DNA of 37,397 nt from an uncultured Alistipes sp. (GTDB taxonomy: Bacteria > Bacteroidota > Bacteroidia > Bacteroidales > Rikenellaceae): the NCBI GenBank assembly GCA_900768045.1, contig CAAGBL010000006.1, positions 1 through 37,397 of the forward strand. Direction: 5' to 3'. Of this stretch, positions 15,817 to 22,287 are shown piece by piece. The first letter of the stretch is position 1. Each line of letters begins with the position of its first letter. The notes below the pieces were generated by a model, which made no database searches, had not been told where the DNA came from, and saw nothing but the letters and a program-made list of their open reading frames with translations. A program made the position numbers and the translations under genes.

Positions 15817-17019
15817 TTAGTAAATACCCCACTCCGCAGGCTCGATGGTTGTCTTTACCTGCTGCTCAATAGCATCGTCAAGCATTGGGAAGAACGTGAA
15901 GCCCGTTCTCTCTTCGAGGTCTTCAATAGTGATGCAGTCGGCAGCAGTAATTGCTGTGTCGCTACCCGAGTTCTCGTGCTGCAACCAGAATACCACTGCA
16001 CGAAGCTCCGAAGCATCTGTAATCTCAGAGATATTCTTGCCAGTGTTACCCTTCTTTGTGCGGAGCAACGCCTTGTAGTAGAAGGTTGGCGTAGGACAAG
16101 TATTTCCCAACTTATCTGTTGTGCTCTTATCGATTGACGAGTGGTGCGAGCCACTAAAGCATGCGCCCGTTACAACATAGAGCGTATCTGAGCAGATCAT
16201 GCCACGCACCTTACCCTCCAAAGCGCCCCACTTCTTCTGATTGAAGTTCGCCTGCTGAGGAGTCATGTTTGTTGCGTAGAATGTCTGATCCATCATCTGC
16301 TGTGAGCACTTACGATCGGCAGCAGGGAGCTGATGACCACGATCATACCAGCCATTATATGAGCCAAGACCGAGTGCAGCCTGATACTCTGTGTCAACCT
16401 GAGGATCGTATCCAAACTTGCTATTGTTGCGGTTGCCACCACCAGTCGTATGCGACGAGTGCAAAGGATAGGCTACCCACAACGAAGCACGCACCTCAGG
16501 ATCGAAGCAGTAGGTGTAGTTTCGAGCATTGTTTTTAGCTCCAAGCTCGCCGTAGTATGTGTTGTAGATATAGTCACCCTGAACCTTGCATACTGGCAAC
16601 TCTGCCCAGTCGCGCTGAATGGCAATCGAGCTGTCGTAGCTATCCTGCGTAAGTGTTAGTGTGTAGTGCTTATCATCAGAGAACGCCACCTTGAGTGTTG
16701 CCTCACGACTTACGCCCGAGTCGTTCTTCGAGAAGTAGACAAATACGACCTTCGTGTTGCTTGTCATCTCGCCCTCGACAACGTTGCTACCTCCCGAGAA
16801 ATGAGCCCAGTCATCTTCCGACTCAATGGTAATCTGATAAGATGTACCCTGTTGTGCCTCAAGCACCACAGCGCAATTCTTATTATTGCCATGAACTGTT
16901 TCATTTTGTAGATAGGCATTACTCTCAACAACCTGCATCGAGATATTCTCGCAGCCACACAACATTGTGGCAAGCACGCACCACAAAGCAATAAATATCT
17001 TATTTGCTACTTTTAGCAT
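15817..17019 (-). CDS. DNA/RNA non-specific endonuclease lipoprotein (NUC1 type) with BACON-like N-domain
   Basis: A 400-residue surface or periplasmic nuclease. The signal peptide carries a lipobox LCGC (Cys23). Residues about 45-128 form a BACON-like beta domain (VVLEAQQGTSYQITIES, ending LTLTQDSYD). The nuclease domain (about 165-395) has the His-Me finger motif DRGH at 226-229 with the general base His229. The metal-site block NMTPQQANFN follows (Asn251, Asn260), then WGALEGKVR with Glu268. Such enzymes degrade DNA and RNA of any sequence. A longer frame reaches 17088 but begins in the intergenic hairpin without a signal peptide, so ATG 17019 is used. No immunity protein is adjacent, as expected for an exported enzyme. 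Confidence 0.93.
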   Translation of the reverse strand: MLKVANKIFIALWCVLATMLCGCENISMQVVESNAYLQNETVHGNNKNCAVVLEAQQGTSYQITIESEDDWAHFSGGSNVVEGEMTSNTKVVFVYFSKNDSGVSREATLKVAFSDDKHYTLTLTQDSYDSSIAIQRDWAELPVCKVQGDYIYNTYYGELGAKNNARNYTYCFDPEVRASLWVAYPLHSSHTTGGGNRNNSKFGYDPQVDTEYQAALGLGSYNGWYDRGHQLPAADRKCSQQMMDQTFYATNMTPQQANFNQKKWGALEGKVRGMICSDTLYVVTGACFSGSHHSSIDKSTTDKLGNTCPTPTFYYKALLRTKKGNTGKNISEITDASELRAVVFWLQHENSGSDTAITAADCITIEDLEERTGFTFFPMLDDAIEQQVKTTIEPAEWGIY

Positions 17020-17051
17020 AAATTTAAGTTTGATATTTTTTATGAAATTTT

Positions 17052-17100
17052 CTCTCGCCCTCTCGGGTGGGTTGCCCCACCCGAGCACTTGGCGAAAGAG
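17052..17100. other. Strong intercistronic hairpin within the nuclease operon
   Basis: CTCGGGTGGG (17062-17071) pairs perfectly with 17076-17085 around TTGC, extended outward by CTCTCGCC against GGCGAAAGAG. It lies just after the stop of the 1037-residue lipoprotein. No T tract follows on the minus strand, so it looks more like an mRNA-processing or stabilising structure, or a partial attenuator, than a full terminator. Confidence 0.75.
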
Positions 17101-17108
17101 TTAAGTAA

Positions 17109-20100
17109 TTACTCGTAATATACGGTCAATGAATCAAAATAGCATGCGCCGGTAGTATTATTATGCATCTTGAAGAAGTTATAATCACCAGCCACCTCAA
17201 ATGTAGTTGTATAGAGCTTACCAGCACCTGTTGCTACACCTGCATCGCTGTATGTACCAGCCTGCATCTCATTGCTTGAAGGATTTACAGAAGTGCCAAG
17301 ATATAGATTGAAGTTAGGCACATACTTAGTATTAAAAGTCTTTACAACAATCTTTGTAATCTTACCTGGAATTGCAGAAGAGTTGACAATAAAGCCCTGC
17401 TTTGCGTTATCAGAGGCATTACCCTGCATCTGCATATAACCAGCATTGTCCCCATTTGCCTTACATACTTTAGCGCCCTTGAATAATATATCACCGATAG
17501 TCCAATTAATCCAAGTTGACTCTGTTGTTGTATTCTGGCTTCCATAAGCATTTTCTGTCAAATCGCTATTCTGAGCAACAATATCTGCAAATGAGAAAGT
17601 GATTGACTTTGCATCACCTGGTGTTGGCTCTGGATCTGGGGTAGGCTCTGGATCTGGAGTTGGCTCTGGATCTGGAGTTGGCTCTGGAGTTGTGTTACCA
17701 AAACGCTCGCCAGTCAAACCAGCGAAGTCAGATGCCTGAGCAAAGATAATCTGCATTGTACCGTTGTTAACAGCAGAGATACCCTTGATAACGCCTGAGC
17801 CCTGAGCTACGGTCTGAGTGCCGTATGTTGCATACTTTGATGAGAATACAACAAACTTGTTGCCAGCAGCATCCTCCATATTGATAGATGTGTGAGCACC
17901 ACCCATAACCCAAGTCTTTGAAAGGTCGGCATCAGCAACCTGAACACCCTCCAAAGCAATATACTGGCCCTCGTACTTGTTAGCGAGGAAGTCAGTCATA
18001 GATACAGTCTTAGGCTCAATAGTGTTGCCAGTAGATACAACTGTAATCTTATCCAAAGCAAGACCGCTTACCTGAACAGCACCATTGTAAGCACCAAGAG
18101 TAGCACCATTAAGGTCGATCTGAAGCTTAGTACCGAAAGCAAACTCGTGGTTAGCTGCAAGGTAGAACTGCAAAGCACCAGTCTCGTCCTGAACATACAT
18201 ACCCTTCTTTGAAGTGAGGTTGTTAAGCTCGTAGTTAGAAACTACAACAGCCTCGATAACGCCGCTAAGTGTAGCATCCTGACCCTTAGCCAAAACATCA
18301 GCGATAGTCATAGTCTCAGGAGTTGGCTCTGGCTCTGGTTCTGGCTCTGGCTCTGGAGTTACGTTACCGCCACCCTCACCTGGAGTAAGCGCCTCGTCAG
18401 TAAGCTTAACACCGCAAACGATAGCACGTGCTGAAGCCATTGTTGAATCAGCAGTTGTGAGTGCGAAGTTAGCATCTGTTGAGAACTCAATCTTTGAAGA
18501 AGCTGTCAAGCCCTCAAGCTTGAATGAGTAGTGATCAGTCTCAGCAAAAGCAAGAGCTGTGTATGGTGGGTTGCCTGTTACACCGTCGTGTGAAGCGAGC
18601 TTCACTGACTGAGTAGCACCGCCGTCAACACGGAAGTAAAGGGTTACATCGCCACCCTTCCAGCCCTGAGCATAGAAGTTGAGGTACTTAGCACCCTCTA
18701 CGCTTAGAACGCCTGAAACAAACTTACCAGCCTGCTTTGCCTTACCCAACTTGAAGCCTGTTACAGCCTCGCCATTGATAGTTGTTGCACCCATAGAGTA
18801 AGCAGCATTTGTTGAGTCGTCTGATGTGCATACGAAAGCTGAGTCAGACTCGTAGATGCCATTAGCAGGAGTGTTAGGAGTATCGTCGCCACCACCAGTG
18901 TTGCCACCCTCGCCTGCAACATGTGAGATGTATGTTGCATTCTTCATCTGAGGAGTGCCATTGTATGATGTACGTGTACCATAAACAGTGATTGTATCGC
19001 CCTGCTTCAAGCCAGCTGCTGCAAACTGCTTCTGTGACTCACCATCAGGAGTAAGAAGACCGTAAACGTAAACAGTGCCAGTAGCATCAGTGATATCGAA
19101 GTTACCGTATGATGTGTTAACAACACGAGTGATCTCACCAGTAAGTTTGTAAACTGTTGAATCCTCAGCAGCAGCCAAGAACTCTGCAGCAGTAGCCTCT
19201 ACCATCTCTGGCAACTCTGGCTCAACTGTCTGAATATTGTCAAGGTCGATAGTCTTACCACCGTTACCAGTGTAGAACTTCAAGTCGTCAATACGCAATA
19301 CTGAAGCAACCTTTGCAACAAACTTGATGTAGAGCTTATCTGTAGCAGTAGCAAGTGTAAAGTCTGCGGTTGCAACATTATACTTACCCTCTACCAAATC
19401 AGCGATTGCATACTCAACAGGAGCCCACTTCTCGCCATCCTTAGAGATATAAAGAAGGAAATCTGTGTACTTGAATGAGCTGTCGCCTTCGTTACCAGCA
19501 TACTTCTGCAAACCGAAAGAAATCTTGTAGTTCTTATCATCTGCGCTCAATGGAGCGATGTTGTTAACTACCAAATAGCCACCGTCACCGAAGAAAATAT
19601 TGTTAGAACCTGAACCAGCGTAGTTAGAGTAGTTTGACTGATTAGATTGCTGGTTGGAACGTACCGACACCTTAGAACCAGTGTAAGTTACGTTAGCAGC
19701 AGCATCGCCCTCAGCGTTAGCGAACTCAGGGAACTGGTCGATGTAAGGCCATGAAGAGCTAGATGATCCATAGGTCTTAGTTGCCTCCTTACCGTCGAAG
19801 TCGTCGCTGTAGAGAAGCTCCTCAGTAACGGTCACGTTCTCGTCAGCAGACTGCTTTACAGTAATCTTCTTGTTCTCCCACTCATCGTTGTACTCTGGGT
19901 GGATAGCGCTAACACGTACAATTGCCTCACGCAATGCACCAGTATCGTTAGCAGAAACAGCAACAGTGATAACACCGTTCTTGTTACCCTCAGCAGGAGC
20001 TACGGTAACCCAGTCAGCATTAGCTGAGGCTGTCCACTTCACATTACATGTGATGTTAACCTCCTGGCTACCCTCCTCATTTGTAAAATTCAACGATGTT

Positions 20101-20222
20101 GTTGACACCTCCACGGTGGGTTCTCCAACAACCTCGTTAGGCTCCTCACATGCCACAAAGCCGAGGGCTGAGCCCAAGACCATTGCAACAGCAAAGAGCG
20201 ACTTAAAAAGTTTGTTTGCCAT
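17109..20222 (-). CDS. Large multidomain lipoprotein: BACON, beta-sandwich and OB-fold (DUF5689-like) modules
   Basis: A 1037-residue lipoprotein; the signal peptide ends FVAC with lipidated Cys25, followed by EEPNE. The acidic start is common in surface-exported Bacteroidetes lipoproteins. In order: a BACON domain (about 33-130, WTASANADWVTVAPAEGN); a jelly-roll module (about 135-325); an OB-fold-like module (about 345-440, YKLTGEITRVVNTSYG, DITDATGTVYVYG); a second beta-sandwich (about 460-620); a Pro-Glu linker; a second OB/DUF5689-like module (about 645-850, GMYVQDETGALQFYL); a Pro-Thr-Asp-Glu linker; and a C-terminal jelly roll. It is first in the operon, ahead of two nucleases and a TonB receptor. 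No catalytic motif is visible, so a surface binding protein, perhaps for nucleic acid, is inferred. Module limits are approximate. Confidence 0.85.
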   Translation of the reverse strand: MANKLFKSLFAVAMVLGSALGFVACEEPNEVVGEPTVEVSTTSLNFTNEEGSQEVNITCNVKWTASANADWVTVAPAEGNKNGVITVAVSANDTGALREAIVRVSAIHPEYNDEWENKKITVKQSADENVTVTEELLYSDDFDGKEATKTYGSSSSSWPYIDQFPEFANAEGDAAANVTYTGSKVSVRSNQQSNQSNYSNYAGSGSNNIFFGDGGYLVVNNIAPLSADDKNYKISFGLQKYAGNEGDSSFKYTDFLLYISKDGEKWAPVEYAIADLVEGKYNVATADFTLATATDKLYIKFVAKVASVLRIDDLKFYTGNGGKTIDLDNIQTVEPELPEMVEATAAEFLAAAEDSTVYKLTGEITRVVNTSYGNFDITDATGTVYVYGLLTPDGESQKQFAAAGLKQGDTITVYGTRTSYNGTPQMKNATYISHVAGEGGNTGGGDDTPNTPANGIYESDSAFVCTSDDSTNAAYSMGATTINGEAVTGFKLGKAKQAGKFVSGVLSVEGAKYLNFYAQGWKGGDVTLYFRVDGGATQSVKLASHDGVTGNPPYTALAFAETDHYSFKLEGLTASSKIEFSTDANFALTTADSTMASARAIVCGVKLTDEALTPGEGGGNVTPEPEPEPEPEPTPETMTIADVLAKGQDATLSGVIEAVVVSNYELNNLTSKKGMYVQDETGALQFYLAANHEFAFGTKLQIDLNGATLGAYNGAVQVSGLALDKITVVSTGNTIEPKTVSMTDFLANKYEGQYIALEGVQVADADLSKTWVMGGAHTSINMEDAAGNKFVVFSSKYATYGTQTVAQGSGVIKGISAVNNGTMQIIFAQASDFAGLTGERFGNTTPEPTPDPEPTPDPEPTPDPEPTPGDAKSITFSFADIVAQNSDLTENAYGSQNTTTESTWINWTIGDILFKGAKVCKANGDNAGYMQMQGNASDNAKQGFIVNSSAIPGKITKIVVKTFNTKYVPNFNLYLGTSVNPSSNEMQAGTYSDAGVATGAGKLYTTTFEVAGDYNFFKMHNNTTGACYFDSLTVYYE
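17621..17691. repeat. 18-base tandem repeats encoding a Pro-Thr-Asp-Glu linker
   Basis: About four copies of a unit like GGCTCTGGATCTGGAGTT. They encode PEPTPD repeats in the lipoprotein at 17109. The unit is a multiple of three, so slippage would change linker length but not frame. Confidence 0.9.
18319..18360. repeat. 6-base tandem repeat encoding a Pro-Glu linker
   Basis: GGCTCT-type hexamers repeat about six times and encode alternating Pro-Glu between the beta-sandwich and the second OB-like module. Confidence 0.85.
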
Positions 20223-20285
20223 AATTAAATTGTTTAAGTTAATAAAAAGTTTTTAAATGTTATGTTAGTCAATTTTTCATCGCCA

Positions 20286-20312
20286 CCATATATCTCTTAA
20301 GAGATAATATGG
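20286..20312. promoter_or_regulatory. 27-base dyad at the predicted start of the nuclease operon
   Basis: A perfect 16-base palindrome TATCTCTTAAGAGATA (20291-20306) is flanked by arms CCATA and TATGG with one extra base. It begins about where transcription from the -7 box at 20319-20326 should start and extends into the leader, so it may be a repressor operator or a hairpin at the mRNA 5' end. Confidence 0.6.
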
Positions 20313-20318
20313 AGCATG

Positions 20319-20326
20319 CAAATATA
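20319..20326 (-). promoter_or_regulatory. -7 element for the nuclease/TonB receptor operon
   Basis: TATATTTG on the minus strand matches the consensus. The -33 region holds only GTTTTA rather than a clear TTG. The leader to the start codon at 20222 would be about 90 bases. Confidence 0.55.
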
Positions 20327-20418
20327 ACACGATTTTTGGAATAAATAAAACTTTTAACAAAAAATTCTTATCTCAAAAAATTATACAGCATAGTCTTACA
20401 AAGGAGCATAAATAGAGC

Positions 20419-20449
20419 TTGCATTTTCGAAGAAAAAACACTATATTTG
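20419..20449 (+). promoter_or_regulatory. Promoter of ruvB
   Basis: TTG at 20419-20421 and TATATTTG at 20442-20449 with a 20-base spacer match the consensus. The start codon follows 20 bases after the -7 box. Confidence 0.8.
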
Positions 20450-20468
20450 CATAATAATTTTTCCGACT

Positions 20469-21485
20469 ATGGGAGTAGACAGAAACATGCGAAACATCGA
20501 GAGCGACAAGGAGTTTGAGAGTCGTATTCGCCCACAACAGCTTCAAAACTTTGCGGGACAAGACAAGATTGTCGCCAACCTTAAGATATTTATCAAGGCA
20601 GCACTCATGCGTGGCGACTCGCTCGACCACACGCTGCTTCATGGCCCTCCAGGATTGGGTAAGACAACGCTTGCCAACATCATAGCCAACGAAATGGGCG
20701 CACAGCTCAAGGTGACATCGGGCCCCGTGCTCGATAAGCCTGGCGACCTTGCAGGCTTGCTCACCAACCTTAACCCTGGCGACGTGCTCTTCATCGACGA
20801 GATTCATCGCCTAAGCCCTATTGTCGAGGAGTATCTCTACTCGGCTATGGAGGACTATAAAATAGACATCGTCTTAGACAAGGGCCCTGCAGCACGCTCC
20901 ATTCAAATTGAGCTCGCTCCATTTACACTTGTTGGCGCAACCACACGTAGCGGCCTGCTCACTGCCCCACTGCGTGCCCGCTTTGGCATCACTTGCCACC
21001 TTGAATACTACGATGCACCTATTCTTGCTGGTATCGTAAAACGCTCAGCATCAATCCTCGACATCTCGATTGACGACGATGCAGCCCTCGAGATTGCACT
21101 ACGCTCACGTGGCACACCACGTATCGCCAACGCCCTCTTGCGTCGTGTTCGTGACTTCGCCATGGTCGAGGGCGAGGGACATATCGACGTTGACATCACA
21201 CGTGTTGCACTCTCGGCACTCAACATCGACTCACGAGGCCTTGACCAGATGGACAACAAGATATTGGCTACAATTATCGAGAAGTTTAACGGAGGCCCCG
21301 TCGGCCTTAACACCGTTGCTACGGCCGTTAGCGAGGAGGCAGGCACTATCGAGGAGGTATATGAGCCATTCCTCATTAAAGAGGGTTTCCTCAAGCGCAC
21401 ACCCCGAGGCCGTGAAGCTACGGAGCTTGCCTATAAGCACCTTGGCTACGCCTACACCCGTGGCGACGAACAATCGTTGTTTTAA
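20469..21485 (+). CDS. ruvB: Holliday junction branch-migration helicase RuvB
   Basis: The AAA+ motor that, with RuvA, drives branch migration of Holliday junctions. The 338-residue length is normal for the family. It has Walker A GPPGLGKT at 59-66, Walker B VLFIDEIHR with Asp110-Glu111, sensor 1 in LVGATTRSGLL, and the arginine-finger segment LRARFG. The C-terminal winged-helix domain carries GLDQMDNKIL and LKRTPRGREATELAYKHLG. It is a single gene with its own promoter and terminator; ruvA and ruvC are not in the window. Confidence 0.98.
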   Translation: MGVDRNMRNIESDKEFESRIRPQQLQNFAGQDKIVANLKIFIKAALMRGDSLDHTLLHGPPGLGKTTLANIIANEMGAQLKVTSGPVLDKPGDLAGLLTNLNPGDVLFIDEIHRLSPIVEEYLYSAMEDYKIDIVLDKGPAARSIQIELAPFTLVGATTRSGLLTAPLRARFGITCHLEYYDAPILAGIVKRSASILDISIDDDAALEIALRSRGTPRIANALLRRVRDFAMVEGEGHIDVDITRVALSALNIDSRGLDQMDNKILATIIEKFNGGPVGLNTVATAVSEEAGTIEEVYEPFLIKEGFLKRTPRGREATELAYKHLGYAYTRGDEQSLF

Positions 21486-21510
21486 CTTTATGTAAAGCCT
21501 ATAAATAACT

Positions 21511-21547
21511 ATCCCTCTTGGACTTAACCAAGAGGGATATATTTTTA
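21511..21547 (+). terminator. Rho-independent terminator of ruvB
   Basis: ATCCCTCTTGG (21511-21521) pairs with 21528-21538 around ACTTAA, followed by ATATTTTTAT. Confidence 0.88.
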
Positions 21548-21577
21548 TAGTCAGGCTTGGTCTATCACAAATGAAAA

Positions 21578-21800
21578 CCCCTCGGGATAGTACTTTGACG
21601 TACAGCCTCGGGTATTTAGCTTTTTAAGCATGTGCCGCAGATGCGCCCTTATCACGAGAAAGAAATTTCTTGTTAGAAGTCGTGAGATGTGGTGCATCAA
21701 AAAAGTGACTACCCTGGGATAGTACTTTGACGTACAGCCCAGGGCAGTCAACTTTTTGATGATGTGCCGCAGATTGCGGCTTATCACAAGAAATTTTTAG
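21578..21800. repeat. Two-copy palindromic repeat element, 132-base period
   Basis: A 24-base core, GGGATAGTAC to CGTACAGCC, occurs at 21584-21607 and identically at 21716-21739, exactly 132 bases apart. Each copy is followed by a second shared block reading TGTGCCGCAGAT then CTTATCAC. Copy 2 forms a near-perfect stem of 24 bases (21695-21718 with 21738-21761) around a 19-base loop that contains GTAC twice. Copy 1 has diverged arms and a weaker stem. It fills the gap between the ruvB terminator and the V-ATPase operon end. A 78-codon minus-strand frame through it repeats GCTSKYYP twice, which is the repeat in translation and not convincing as a gene. Confidence 0.85.
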
Positions 21801-22246
21801 ATTGCATTAGAGATAAGGAATGTCGCAGCCACACCCAAGATAGCGTAAAGCTCAGGGAACGCAGCAAGGATAAGAGTCTTACCCATAACATCGTTACCGT
21901 TACCAATAGCAGCGATACCATTAGCACAAACCTTTGACTGCATAACTGCTGAAGACAAACATACGATAGCCATCAACAAACCTGCGCCAAATACACCTAC
22001 TGCTGTAAGCATAGACATCTCTGCAACGATCTTAGAAGCTACCATAAAGTAACCTACGAAACCGTAAAGACCCTGTGAACCTGGGAGCGCTGAAAGAATC
22101 ATGTAGCTACCGAAAGCACCACCATTCTTCTTCAAAGCACCTACTGCAGCCATACCGCAACGTGCAGTACCAACAGCTGAAGCCAAACCTGATACACCGA
22201 CCATGAGGACAACGCCTACATAAGCCAAAATTAATGCTGAACTCAT
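21797..22246 (-). CDS. ntpK: V-type ATPase subunit K (membrane rotor proteolipid)
   Basis: The c-ring subunit that carries the transported ion across the membrane. The 149 residues form four transmembrane helices in two hairpins. The ion-binding pattern of the Enterococcus hirae sodium pump is nearly intact: Leu54, Ser57 and Gln58 in ALPGSQGLYGF, Gln103 in VMQSKVCANG and the carboxylate Glu132 in FPELYAILG. E. hirae has Leu61, Thr64, Gln65, Gln110 and Glu139. As in NtpK, the first hairpin has no carboxylate, so each subunit binds one ion. It is the last gene of the operon, 41 bases after subunit I. Confidence 0.95.
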   Translation of the reverse strand: MSSALILAYVGVVLMVGVSGLASAVGTARCGMAAVGALKKNGGAFGSYMILSALPGSQGLYGFVGYFMVASKIVAEMSMLTAVGVFGAGLLMAIVCLSSAVMQSKVCANGIAAIGNGNDVMGKTLILAAFPELYAILGVAATFLISNAI

Positions 22247-22287
22247 AATTGTTAAAATGTTTTAAATTGTTAATTATTATTTGTTTA

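Noticed and set aside
17020..17088. Longer N-terminus for the DRGH nuclease
   Set aside because: It would be encoded by the intercistronic hairpin and precede the signal peptide with charged residues.
17621..18360. Tandem repeats that might suggest a CRISPR or satellite
   Set aside because: Units are 6 and 18 bases without spacers and lie in frame inside a coding linker.
21551..21787. 78-codon minus-strand ORF with two copies of GCTSKYYP
   Set aside because: It coincides with the two-copy palindromic repeat; the peptide repeat is simply the DNA repeat translated, and no start signal or promoter is seen.
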